Assembly (NCBI GenBank): GCA_903906695.1 | Contig: CAIVLG010000080.1 | Coordinates: 1 to 34,143, forward strand | Direction of reading: 5' to 3' | Origin: an uncultured beta proteobacterium | GTDB lineage: Bacteria > Pseudomonadota > Gammaproteobacteria > Burkholderiales > Burkholderiaceae_C | Length of the DNA stretch: 34,143 nucleotides | Shown: positions 1 through 7,414 of the stretch, piece by piece | Position numbering within the stretch: position 1 is the first letter of the stretch | How the letters are laid out: each line of letters begins with the position of its first letter | The notes under the pieces: model-generated | What the model saw: only the letters and a program-made list of their open reading frames with translations | The model's database searches: none | Told to the model about the DNA's origin: nothing | Translations under genes and position numbers: made by a program

Positions 1-51
1 GAGCTGCAGACCGTGGACGGGTGAGGTCATGCTGTGGCCTTCGATCGGTAA

Positions 52-1116
52 CTAAAGGAAGGACGGGAACGGCAGGTCAGTGTCTTTGGTGAAGACGTCA
101 TCGAAGCCCCTCTCGTAGTGGTACTCCATGTCGTCCTTGTTTTCGGGGTAGATGAACTTGCCGCCGACCTGCCAGGTGAAGGGCTTGAACGTGTACTTGA
201 GTCGATCCTTCTTCATATTCCACAACATCGTGATCTCGGCCGGGTCGGCCATGAAATTGGACCAGATGTCGTGGTGGTAGGCGATCACCACCTTGCAGTT
301 CAGACATTCGGCCATACGCAGAATGTCTGAAGATGTCATCTTGTCGGTGACACCGCGCGGGTTCTCGCCGTAGCTGCCCAGCGCGACATCGACCACGTGC
401 TCGTTGCCATGCTTGGCGTAGCCGTTGGCGTAGTGCGAATCGCCGCTGTGGTACAGGCTGCCGCCCGGTGTCTTGAACAGGTAATTCACCGCCACGTCGT
501 CCATGTCCGGTGGCATCTTGCCCTTGGCGGTCTGACCGGCGGGAATAGTCAGTGCCATGGTGCGATCAAAAGCTTCCAGCACCACGATCTCGACGTCACC
601 CACCTTGACCACGTCGCCCGGGCGAACGGTGGTGATGCGCTCGCGCGGCACGCCCCATTTGAGCCAGACATCGGTGCTGGATTGCGGCCCGATGAAGGGC
701 ACGGTGGCCGGGCAGTTCTTCAGCACGGCGGCGGCCACGTTGATGTCAATGTGGTCGTTGTGCGTGTGGGTGGACAGCACTGCGTCAACGTTGCGGATGG
801 CGAAGGGGTCGATCACGAAGGGCGACACGCGCAGATTGCGCTGCAGTTTGACGCAGCCTGTCATGCGCGCCATCTGGTGGTGCGCGTCCATCAGCGGGTT
901 CTTCATGGAGCGCTTGCCGGTACCGCACCAGAGGTCGACACAGATGTTGGTGTTGCCCTGGGTCTTGAGCCAGATGCCAGTGCAGGCCAGCCACCACATG
1001 GCGAAGCTGCCGGGTTTCACCACCTCGCGCTCGATCTCTTCATTGAGCCAGGTGCCCCATTGCGGAAAGGTGCTCAGAACCCATGATTCCTTGGTGATTT
1101 CATCTACTTTTGCCAA
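52..1116 (-). CDS. ulaG: UlaG-family L-ascorbate-6-phosphate lactonase
   Basis: Cytoplasmic metallo-beta-lactamase-fold lactonase. Family members open the lactone ring of L-ascorbate 6-phosphate to give 3-keto-L-gulonate 6-phosphate. The protein follows E. coli UlaG almost end to end: [20 protein letters not shown] near the N-terminus, the metal-binding THTHNDHID motif, [17 protein letters not shown] in the middle, and DLPFPSFL at the C-terminus. The frame is open to an ATG at 1185. I prefer the TTG at 1116, which has GAGG eight bases upstream and gives 354 residues, the length I recall for E. coli UlaG. The longer start would also place the putative operator at 1170-1190 inside the gene. It lies downstream of the propeller gene on the same strand, but carries its own upstream motif. 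No UlaABC phosphotransferase or UlaD decarboxylase gene is in the window, so the substrate may instead be phosphorylated by the nearby FGGY kinase (inference). Confidence 0.93.
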   Translation of the reverse strand: MAKVDEITKESWVLSTFPQWGTWLNEEIEREVVKPGSFAMWWLACTGIWLKTQGNTNICVDLWCGTGKRSMKNPLMDAHHQMARMTGCVKLQRNLRVSPFVIDPFAIRNVDAVLSTHTHNDHIDINVAAAVLKNCPATVPFIGPQSSTDVWLKWGVPRERITTVRPGDVVKVGDVEIVVLEAFDRTMALTIPAGQTAKGKMPPDMDDVAVNYLFKTPGGSLYHSGDSHYANGYAKHGNEHVVDVALGSYGENPRGVTDKMTSSDILRMAECLNCKVVIAYHHDIWSNFMADPAEITMLWNMKKDRLKYTFKPFTWQVGGKFIYPENKDDMEYHYERGFDDVFTKDTDLPFPSFL

Positions 1117-1169
1117 TTTCTTTTCCTCGTTGCTATTCCAGTCTGCCGTCATATACGGCCAAGGTAAAC

Positions 1170-1190
1170 GATCAATTCGTCTCACTAAAC
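1170..1190 (-). promoter_or_regulatory. Putative DeoR-type operator upstream of ulaG
   Basis: This 21-bp stretch reads GATCAATT-N3-CTCA-N-TAAAC on the + strand. It matches 18 of 21 bases with the copy at 2324-2344 upstream of the propeller gene. It lies 53 bp before the proposed ulaG TTG start. The linked DeoR-family gene at 3970 is the obvious candidate binder, but that is inferred from location only. Confidence 0.5.
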
Positions 1191-1269
1191 TCGCTAACCT
1201 TTCATAATATGATCATCTTTTCGGTCTCTCCAATCATTTTGATCCTATTTCATCGTTTGTTGCGCAAGA

Positions 1270-2307
1270 TCAATAACTGGTGGCGATATACAGCGCCGCC
1301 TCCGCCTTTTCCCGGTTTGCCGCAACGATGATGTCGCGGCCCGACTCGTGCCGAACATAAATATTGCTCGGCCCGACGCCTTCCTCGATCACTTCGAGTT
1401 CAAACTCCAGCGGGTCCACCTTCGATGTGCGAACATAGAAAAGCTGCTGCTTGCCGCGTCGACAACCACCGATGAACACCGGAACGCCTGCCAGGGTGGT
1501 ACCGACCACGACGTGGTAGAACTCGGAGACCTCCGGATGCTCGTAGACCTTGCGGAACTGGCCGTCAATCTTCTTGTAGATACGGAACCAGGAACCGTGA
1601 AAAGGCTCTATCGTGGCAAATTCAAGCTCGCCATCACCGTCGATGTCCACCGCCGAAATGTCGCTAATCGGCCAGCCCATGAATTGCTTGACGGTCCAGT
1701 CGCAATCCGGACTTGCCGGCGGCGTGACTTCGAACGCGCCCTGCTCACAGGTAATCAGGCTTGACAGATTGCCGTTCTGGTTCAGCCGGCTGTAGCCGTG
1801 GTTCTTGCTCAATCCATCCTTCAGCACCCGCACCTGAAGCGAGCCTTTTCCTGTGTACTCGCCAACCCAGATCTTGCCCGGATTTGACCAGTCTTCCTTG
1901 AACTCCTTGGTCGTTGCCAGCGTGCAGCCAATGAAGTAATGCCTGCCACCCACCGTCAGCAAATCGAAGCGGTGGATGTAGGGCAGGTGCAGCACGTCGG
2001 TGACTTCATAGCCCCGGTCTGCCAAGGGCCGTACATGGACGATCTTGGCTTCTTCCCACTGGAACATCTTGAAGAACTTCTGCACCGCTAAAAACTCGCC
2101 GTTGCTGCCAGGAATCGGGACCATGGACATGGTGCCACCAGGCCCACTCCAGACCGTATGGGACTCTCTGTAGTCGGACCCGGTCCAGGCCAGACACGGC
2201 CCTTCTCCTTCGGTGGCCAGCAGGATGCGTGGCTCGCCATCGACCTCGATGCAGTTGGCCGAATAGCATCGGTTCATGGTGGTCAGAAAACGTTTTTCGA
2301 TCTTCAT
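1270..2307 (-). CDS. FG-GAP/VCBS-like beta-propeller protein of unknown function
   Basis: A 345-residue soluble protein with no signal peptide or membrane segment. It shows recurring beta-blade patterns. One FG-GAP-like calcium-binding loop is clear (DIDGDGELEFATIEPFHG, around residues 220-238), which suggests a propeller. I do not recognise an assigned function. It sits between ulaG and the FGGY kinase and carries the same upstream motif as ulaG, so a role in the same sugar-acid pathway is likely, for example as an isomerase, lactonase or rearrangement enzyme. A precedent is the WD40-like-fold enzyme of the Cupriavidus necator H16 L-ascorbate pathway, which catalyses a benzilic-acid rearrangement; homology to it was not tested. 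The start at 2307 is chosen because AAAGGA lies five bases upstream. The in-frame ATG at 2313 would have no spacing to that site. Confidence 0.75.
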   Translation of the reverse strand: MKIEKRFLTTMNRCYSANCIEVDGEPRILLATEGEGPCLAWTGSDYRESHTVWSGPGGTMSMVPIPGSNGEFLAVQKFFKMFQWEEAKIVHVRPLADRGYEVTDVLHLPYIHRFDLLTVGGRHYFIGCTLATTKEFKEDWSNPGKIWVGEYTGKGSLQVRVLKDGLSKNHGYSRLNQNGNLSSLITCEQGAFEVTPPASPDCDWTVKQFMGWPISDISAVDIDGDGELEFATIEPFHGSWFRIYKKIDGQFRKVYEHPEVSEFYHVVVGTTLAGVPVFIGGCRRGKQQLFYVRTSKVDPLEFELEVIEEGVGPSNIYVRHESGRDIIVAANREKAEAALYIATSY

Positions 2308-2323
2308 GGGCATCCTTTGAAAA

Positions 2324-2365
2324 GATCAATTTGACTCATTAAACGGTCAATATGTTCATTTTAAC
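2324..2365. promoter_or_regulatory. Tandem putative operator between propeller gene and kinase
   Basis: Two adjacent 21-bp units lie in the divergent promoter region. The first (2324-2344) has the form GATCAATT-N3-CTCA-N-TAAAC and matches 18 of 21 positions of the ulaG upstream site. The second (2345-2365, GGTCAATATG...TTTTAAC) matches the first at about 13 of 21. The spacing of exactly one unit suggests direct-repeat binding, which is common for DeoR-family repressors. From here both the minus-strand sugar genes and the plus-strand kinase/regulator operon could be controlled. Confidence 0.5.
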
Positions 2366-2439
2366 CATCGCAACAGCACGCGAATGCAGACATTGATCGC
2401 TTGCAGTTCTACAATCAAATCGACAAAAAGGCACGCAAG

Positions 2440-3963
2440 GTGGGCAAGAAAGCAATCATCACCGTCGATATCGGCACGACCAGCAGCAGGGCCAGCCTTT
2501 ACGATGCCTGCGGCCGCGTGCTGCACATGGCGCAGCAAGAAAACCTGCCGATTTTCTTTGACGATGGCAGGGTTGAGCAGGATCCTGTGCGGTGGCAAGA
2601 AGTGCTGCTGACAAGCCTGAAATCCTGCGCTGATGCGGCCCGCAGCGCCGGTCTGGAGCCGCTTGGTATCGCCGTCACGGCCTCACGTTCGTCGGTAATC
2701 CCGGTCGACAGAGTGGGTAGGGCCCTGCATCCGGCCATCATGTGGCAGGACCGGCGCAGCGCTGAAATGGCAGTGGCCATGAACGATTCCAATGCGCTGG
2801 TCTACGGTAAGACGGGTCTGAAGATTTCACCGGTTTTTTCTGCCATCAAGATGCGCTGGCTGCGCCACCATCGTCCCGACATCTGGAGCAAGACGCACAA
2901 GTTGCTGGGCATCCAGGACTGGGTGCTGCATCTCTTGACCGGGCGCTTTGTCACCGACCAGAGCTTTGGCAGCCGCACCAACCTGCTCAATCTTGAAACG
3001 CGCTGCTGGGATGCGGAGTTGCTGGAGCTGTTCGAAGTACCTGAGGCCATGCTGTGTGACTTGGTGGCACCGGGTTCGGTGGTGGGCGGTCTGACTCGCG
3101 CCATGGCCGATGCAATCGGACTGCCAACCGGCCTGCCGATGGTTTCGGCTGCGGGTGATCAGCAATGCGCAGCCCTTGGGCTCGGTCTTTTTTCCGGCGA
3201 ACGCGCCGTCTCCAACGCCGGCACCGGTTCCTACCTCATCGGGCACAGTGCGAAGCCGGCGCTCGATGCCGCCATGCGCCTGGCCTGCAACATATCTGCC
3301 GTGCCCAACGCCTACATCGTCGAAGCCGCCGTGCTGACTTCGGGCACGATTTACCGCTGGTTCAAGGAATCTCTCTGCCAGAACAACAGCGGGGCCGACC
3401 TGACCTTCGAGCAACTCAATAACGAGGCGGCCAATGCAGTTGCCGGCTGCAACGGACTGCTGGCCCTGCCGCACTTCAAGGGCAGCGGATCACCCTACTG
3501 GGACGCCCAGGCCCGGGGTGTCTTCTTCAACCTCACTCTTGCAACCTCGCGTGGCGAGATGGCGCGCGCCATACTGGAAGGCATCGCTATCGAGCTGAAG
3601 GCCAGCCTGGAACTGGTGGAGCACTTGTGCGGCAAAGTGGAATCGGTCAGCGTATCGGGTGGCATGAGCAAGTCCGAGCTTTTCAACCAGATTCAGAGTG
3701 ACGTTTTTGAGCGACCCATGGTCCGCTTTGACAACAACGAAGCCACTTCGCTAGGCGCCTGGATTGCCGCTGCCGTCGCCATGGGGCAGGAAGCCAGCTA
3801 CCCGGCTGCGTTTGCACGAGCGCATAGCGACAGTTGCTCGACTGGTTATGAGCCCAATCCGGCCAACGCCAGCGTCTACTCGCGCAGGCGAGCCCAGTCG
3901 AACGCTTTGTACCAGGCACTGGCCACGCCAGCGCTGCGCGACTTGCTGAAACCACTGGACTGA
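2440..3963 (+). CDS. FGGY-family carbohydrate kinase (pentulose/sugar-acid kinase-like)
   Basis: ATP-dependent sugar kinase of the FGGY family. The N-terminal phosphate-1 motif (ITVDIGTTSSRASLYD) begins about six residues into the protein. The substrate loop MWQDRRS follows, then AAGDQQCAALGLG and SNAGTGSYL in the second actin-like domain, and VSVSGGMSKSELFNQI with LGAWIAAAVA near the C-terminus. The length of about 507 residues is normal. I chose the GTG at 2440 because it places the nucleotide motif right at the N-terminus and has AAGG eight bases upstream; the frame also permits a TTG at 2401. Exact substrate cannot be read. Next to ulaG and a DeoR regulator, and with ulaE/ulaF further away, an L-xylulose, 3-keto-L-gulonate or ascorbate-like substrate is the best inference. 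It may replace PTS phosphorylation. The stop codon lies six bases before the regulator gene. Confidence 0.88.
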   Translation: MGKKAIITVDIGTTSSRASLYDACGRVLHMAQQENLPIFFDDGRVEQDPVRWQEVLLTSLKSCADAARSAGLEPLGIAVTASRSSVIPVDRVGRALHPAIMWQDRRSAEMAVAMNDSNALVYGKTGLKISPVFSAIKMRWLRHHRPDIWSKTHKLLGIQDWVLHLLTGRFVTDQSFGSRTNLLNLETRCWDAELLELFEVPEAMLCDLVAPGSVVGGLTRAMADAIGLPTGLPMVSAAGDQQCAALGLGLFSGERAVSNAGTGSYLIGHSAKPALDAAMRLACNISAVPNAYIVEAAVLTSGTIYRWFKESLCQNNSGADLTFEQLNNEAANAVAGCNGLLALPHFKGSGSPYWDAQARGVFFNLTLATSRGEMARAILEGIAIELKASLELVEHLCGKVESVSVSGGMSKSELFNQIQSDVFERPMVRFDNNEATSLGAWIAAAVAMGQEASYPAAFARAHSDSCSTGYEPNPANASVYSRRRAQSNALYQALATPALRDLLKPLD

Positions 3964-3969
3964 AAGAAG

Positions 3970-4770
3970 ATGAGCACATCCAAACCGAGTCAAACCATGA
4001 AGGTTTCGAACTACCGCCACAAGAAGATTCTGGAGAGGCTGTCGCAGCGCCAGTCGGTCTCGGCCGACGAACTCTCGGCCGAGTTCGGTGTTTCCAAGAT
4101 CACCATCCGACGCGACCTCGACGCCCTGGCCACGCACAAACTACTGGAGCGCACGCGCGGCGGCGCCATCTCGGTCTCGGGACTGCGCATGGAAGAGTTC
4201 TTCGAGGAAAAAGACCATTCCGCCAAACGCGAAAAAAGCCTGATCGGACGTTACGTCGCTTCGCTAATTTCGGAGAATGAAACCGTTTTTGCCAATGGCG
4301 GCTCCACCACGCTGGAAGTGATCCACCATTTGCGCGGAAAAAAGGCCCGCGTCGTCACCAACAACGCTGCCTGCCTGGCGCTCGACCTGGACCCGCATCA
4401 GGAGTTGATCCTGCTCGGCGGCGACTACCGTATCCATTCCAAGTCGCTGGTAGGGGACCTAACCCTGGCCGGGCTGCACGGCATCTTTTCCAGTGTCACC
4501 GTGCTGGGTATCAACGGCGTGAGCATCAAGAAAGGTTGCACCAGCGCCGTCAACACGGAAACCAGCGTCAACAAGGCGATGATCGAGAACTCCAGCGGCA
4601 AGGTGATCATCGTGGCTGACCATACCAAGATGAACTGCGTGTCGAGCTTTCTCACCAGCTCCCTGAGCCGGATCGACCTGATCGTGACCGACTGGTTGAC
4701 ACCACTGGCATTTTGCGAAGAACTCGAGGCCACTGGCGTGCAGGTGGTCCGCGTGCCGGACGAAGCCTGA
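3970..4770 (+). CDS. DeoR-family transcriptional regulator
   Basis: A 266-residue repressor-type regulator. Residues about 15-70 form the DeoR winged helix (LSAEFGVSKITIRRDLDALA, then LLERTRGGAI). The rest is the sugar-phosphate-sensing DeoRC domain, with VTNNAACLALDL, LLGGDYR, LGINGVS and VIIVADHTKMN in the usual order. It is cotranscribed with the FGGY kinase (six bases between them). It most likely senses a phosphorylated intermediate of this pathway and binds the GATC...CTCA motifs upstream of ulaG, the propeller gene and ulaE; that target assignment is inference. The ATG at 3970 follows AAAGAAG closely; an in-frame ATG at 4000 would remove only a poorly conserved leader. Confidence 0.9.
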   Translation: MSTSKPSQTMKVSNYRHKKILERLSQRQSVSADELSAEFGVSKITIRRDLDALATHKLLERTRGGAISVSGLRMEEFFEEKDHSAKREKSLIGRYVASLISENETVFANGGSTTLEVIHHLRGKKARVVTNNAACLALDLDPHQELILLGGDYRIHSKSLVGDLTLAGLHGIFSSVTVLGINGVSIKKGCTSAVNTETSVNKAMIENSSGKVIIVADHTKMNCVSSFLTSSLSRIDLIVTDWLTPLAFCEELEATGVQVVRVPDEA

Positions 4771-4830
4771 TCACTGATCGCGCTGCTTAAAGTACCCGAC
4801 CCATACGGAACGTTCGACGAACACGCTCAT
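4771..4830 (-). pseudogene. vapC: Truncated vapC (PIN-domain toxin) remnant
   Basis: Its ATG (4830-4828) overlaps the TGA of vapB in the ATGA arrangement normal for vapBC operons. It reads for 19 codons, beginning MSVFVERSVWVGYF, and stops at 4771. This matches the first strand and helix of VapC PIN toxins (typically VFVDSSVWIDYF). The catalytic first Asp is Glu here, and the remaining hundred or so residues are gone. The stop abuts the deoR stop codon at 4768-4770, marking a rearrangement or deletion junction. It cannot encode an active ribonuclease. Confidence 0.6.
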
Positions 4831-5033
4831 GAAAGCGTTGCCTGTTCACGACGGCGTGGCACCAGCTCGATCTCTGGCACCTCACCACCCAGCGCCGCAA
4901 GCCGACGCGCGGTCTGCCGCTGGATGAACGCCTTGACGCACTCCCGAATCAGCTCGGATTTCTCCATGCCGGGTTCAGCCAAGGAAATGGCTTTGTCGAA
5001 CAACTGGTCATCAATCGTGAGAGTGGTTCGCAT
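4827..5033 (-). CDS. vapB: VapB-family antitoxin (orphan)
   Basis: A 68-residue protein with an N-terminal ribbon-helix-helix start (MRTTLTIDDQLFDKAISLAE) and the short helical/charged tail typical of VapB-type antitoxins that pair with PIN ribonucleases. The start is well supported by AGGAGCT five bases upstream. The cognate toxin is reduced to a 19-codon stump directly downstream, so this antitoxin is an orphan. It may still act as a DNA-binding autorepressor at the palindrome at 5058-5081. Confidence 0.8.
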   Translation of the reverse strand: MRTTLTIDDQLFDKAISLAEPGMEKSELIRECVKAFIQRQTARRLAALGGEVPEIELVPRRREQATLS

Positions 5034-5057
5034 GGCGGAGCTCCTGCATCAAGAAAG

Positions 5058-5081
5058 GCATCATGTTCAACATCATGATGC
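5058..5081. promoter_or_regulatory. Palindromic operator candidate upstream of vapB
   Basis: Inverted repeat GCATCATG-N8-CATGATGC centred about 36 bp upstream of the vapB start codon. It also contains the perfect palindrome CATCATGATG (5071-5080). Antitoxins of this class usually bind such palindromes to repress their own operon. Confidence 0.5.
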
Positions 5082-5639
5082 GATTGTCACAAGAAATTGA
5101 TCTTGATGACGCTGCCTGTGCCGGACGGACCCTGATCGATACAAACATTCGATTGATGGCATATTCCGTCAAAGCCAGCTTGTCAAACTATTGGGATGAT
5201 GGGTCTGACATTTAGTTCTTGGTGGCTTTGAATTCATTTTCTGTTGCAACAAAAACTTCTTCCCGAGTCGACCAAATTTGGATGCCAGGAAGCGGCCGGT
5301 GATGGGCGCCGGCTGAGTGCCCTTTGCTGACAACCAGAATCTTCTGGACCGGCCGTTCGCGGCGGCTGTCCGGGAAGCCAAAGCAGACGCACACACTGCG
5401 GGTTCGATTTCATTGACGTGACGGGCTCTTTTGCACCTGGTCCTGCGAACCAACTTTTCAATCTGCCTGACGCACAGCAGGTGCTGGAATGACATATCAG
5501 CTTTATTATTCCGCCGTCAGCTCGGTGGAATGCATCTGCATTTTCTGAATTTCGCGTTACTACGAGAGGCCGTAGTAGGGCGCTCTCTATCTTGAGGTGG
5601 CGGGACTCTTGATTTAGCGAATGACTCCGAAGGGCCACC
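5082..5639. other. Non-coding/decayed strip, no supportable gene
   Basis: About 560 bp between the vapB promoter and the lrp stop. Several minus-strand frames of 60-134 codons are open, but they lack a ribosome site, a recognisable domain or a sensible protein composition. One short frame (5212-5394, minus) contains a protein-like stretch (PVQKILVVSKGHSAGAHH) that may be a gene fragment; I cannot name it. A hairpin TACTACG-N6-CGTAGTA (5558-5577) lies about 60 bp downstream of lrp but has no U-tract, so it is not called a terminator. Confidence 0.5.
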
Positions 5640-6083
5640 TCATTCCGGACGCTCCAATTTTGTCGACAGGAGGATAGTCGAAAAGGTATCCAGCACTCCC
5701 TTGACTGTTCGAATCCTGTCGATCACTGTATCGAGTTCATGCGTCGATTCGGTCGACAGCATGGCACACAGATCGTAGCGGCCGCTGACCGAATACAACT
5801 TCGTTATTTCGTGCCGCTTGGAGAGGGCTCGCACCACATCGTGTTCGTTCTTTGATTCGATCGAGATCAGCACCATGGCACGAATGCCAGATGCTGATTG
5901 GGCACGTGTCACTCCCACCGTATAGCCGGTAATCACGCCGCTATCTTCCAATGCCTTCAGGCGCAATTGAACCGTGCTGCGCGAACAAGAAAGGGCCTTT
6001 GCCAAGCGCACGACCGGCAGACGCGCGTTAACCTTGAGAAGCTCAATAAGCTGGCGATCACGTGGGTCCAAGGGGACAGACAT
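5640..6083 (-). CDS. Lrp/AsnC-family transcriptional regulator
   Basis: A feast/famine regulator of about 147 residues. The N-terminal HTH (DRQLIELLKVNARLPVVRLA, then SRSTVQLRLKALEDSGVITG) is followed by the RAM/AsnC ligand-binding domain (RAMVLISIES, then VSGRYDLCAMLS). The ATG at 6083 gives the usual family start (MSVPLDPRDRQL); a TTG at 6098 is the alternative. It is divergent from kamA, so it probably controls the lysine degradation operon in response to lysine or a pathway amino acid, and its own transcription. The ligand is inferred from position. Confidence 0.9.
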   Translation of the reverse strand: MSVPLDPRDRQLIELLKVNARLPVVRLAKALSCSRSTVQLRLKALEDSGVITGYTVGVTRAQSASGIRAMVLISIESKNEHDVVRALSKRHEITKLYSVSGRYDLCAMLSTESTHELDTVIDRIRTVKGVLDTFSTILLSTKLERPE

Positions 6084-6116
6084 AGGCAAATCAGGCAATT
6101 TGTATCAACAACGAGC

Positions 6117-6142
6117 ATTGTGACTGAAATTTGTCGCACAAT
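6117..6142. promoter_or_regulatory. Inverted repeat in lrp-kamA intergenic region
   Basis: ATTGTG (6117-6122) and CACAAT (6137-6142) form an inverted repeat with centres about 20 bp apart, two helical turns, between the divergent lrp-type gene and kamA. This geometry suits an Lrp/AsnC dimer site. No experimental motif is known to me for this regulator. Confidence 0.35.
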
Positions 6143-6219
6143 TCAAGCAATATGCCTATTTGAGCTGGCGAAACGGGCCTCTAGACTTGGTGCCAACGAC
6201 ACTGATTTCGAGATACCAA

Positions 6220-7401
6220 ATGCTGCAAAGAGTCGAATCCAATCTCGCCAGAAAGCTCTTGACCCGCGCCGAACTCGACGCCTACGACCCGGAAGCGGAA
6301 TCCTGGCAAAAGCAGTTCGCTCGTCGCTACACGCACCATGGCGAGCTCGACGGCATTCTGAACAAAATGGAGAATGTCAACCAGACGGTCTACGACAAGT
6401 TCGCCATCGCCATCACGCCTTATATGGCAAGGCTGATGGACCGCGACGACCCGAACTGCCCGATTCGCCTGCAGTACCTGCCCTCGCACCACGAAGAAAC
6501 CAAGCCCGGCTTTGCCACCTCGCTCGACCAACTTGGCGAAGAGGGCGACACCATCCCCGGCACCAGCGTCGTGCACCGCTACCCGCGCCGCGTGCTGTTC
6601 CTGGTCTCCAACACCTGCGCCACGCTGTGCCGTTTCTGCACCAGGAAGCGCATGGTGTCGCAGCCCGACGGATCGGTCGCCAAGGACCAGATTGAAGCCT
6701 CAATCGACTACATCGCCGGCAACAAGAACATCGAGGACGTGCTGCTCTCCGGTGGCGACCCGCTGACCTTCACCGACGAGCGACTGGATCAGATCCTGGG
6801 TGAACTGCGTCGGCGTGCGCCACACGTGCGCTTTTTGCGCATCGGCTCGCGCATGGTGGTGCAGATGCCAACCCGCATTACGCCCGAACTGTGCTCCGTG
6901 CTGGAAAAGCACCGTGTACAGATGCTCAACATCCATATCGACCACCCGAAGGAAATCACACCGCTACTGCGCGCACGCCTGAAGATGGTCCAAAAGGTCG
7001 GCATCATGATGGGCCTGCAAACGGTTTGCCTCAAGGGCATCAACGACAGCGTCGAAGTCATGCGCGAACTCTTCATGCAGGCGATCGAGATGGGCGTGCG
7101 ACCCTACTATGTCTATTCGACCGACATGGTCGAAGGCGCGCACCATTTCATCGTGCCACACAGGCGCATGCTGGAGCTCTACGAAGGTCTACGCGGCTGG
7201 ATCAGCGGCCCGGCTGTGCCGACATTCATTGTCGATGGCATGGGCGGCCTGGGCAAGCTGCCGATCATCCCTAGCTATGTGCGCGAGCAAGCGCGTGCCG
7301 ATGGCAGCGGCACCACTGTCAAGTGCCGTAACTATAAGGGCATGACAGTCGAGATGCCTGGCCTGGGACAGGACTTCAGCCTGCCAACGCAAAGCAATTG
7401 A
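6220..7401 (+). CDS. kamA: Lysine 2,3-aminomutase (radical SAM)
   Basis: Radical SAM/PLP enzyme converting L-lysine to L-beta-lysine (3,6-diaminohexanoate), the first step of the lysine fermentation route. From the ATG at 6220 the protein has 393 residues. The [4Fe-4S] motif CATLCRFC lies at 133-140 and DVLLSGGDPL follows. The PLP-lysine motif VDGMGGLGKLPI has its Lys near 346. Two Asp residues that bind the substrate epsilon-amino group in lysine 2,3-aminomutase (STDMVEG and FIVDG) are both kept; glutamate 2,3-aminomutase has Lys and Asn at those places. This supports lysine as substrate over glutamate, and the neighbouring kdd/kamDE genes argue against the EF-P-modifying EpmB. A TTG at 6160 in the same frame would add 20 weakly convincing residues; neither start has a strong ribosome site. 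Confidence 0.93.
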   Translation: MLQRVESNLARKLLTRAELDAYDPEAESWQKQFARRYTHHGELDGILNKMENVNQTVYDKFAIAITPYMARLMDRDDPNCPIRLQYLPSHHEETKPGFATSLDQLGEEGDTIPGTSVVHRYPRRVLFLVSNTCATLCRFCTRKRMVSQPDGSVAKDQIEASIDYIAGNKNIEDVLLSGGDPLTFTDERLDQILGELRRRAPHVRFLRIGSRMVVQMPTRITPELCSVLEKHRVQMLNIHIDHPKEITPLLRARLKMVQKVGIMMGLQTVCLKGINDSVEVMRELFMQAIEMGVRPYYVYSTDMVEGAHHFIVPHRRMLELYEGLRGWISGPAVPTFIVDGMGGLGKLPIIPSYVREQARADGSGTTVKCRNYKGMTVEMPGLGQDFSLPTQSN

Positions 7402-7414
7402 TATCCACAGCAGC

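Noticed and set aside
397-1086. Plus-strand frame of 229 codons opposite ulaG
   Set aside because: Composition (many His/Val/Gly runs) mirrors the ulaG codons; ulaG itself is unambiguous.
5558-5577. Hairpin TACTACG-N6-CGTAGTA downstream of lrp
   Set aside because: No U-run on either strand; not called as a terminator.
5898-6695. Plus-strand frame of 265 codons across the lrp promoter into kamA
   Set aside because: It crosses two real genes and their divergent promoter and has no start signal or domain.
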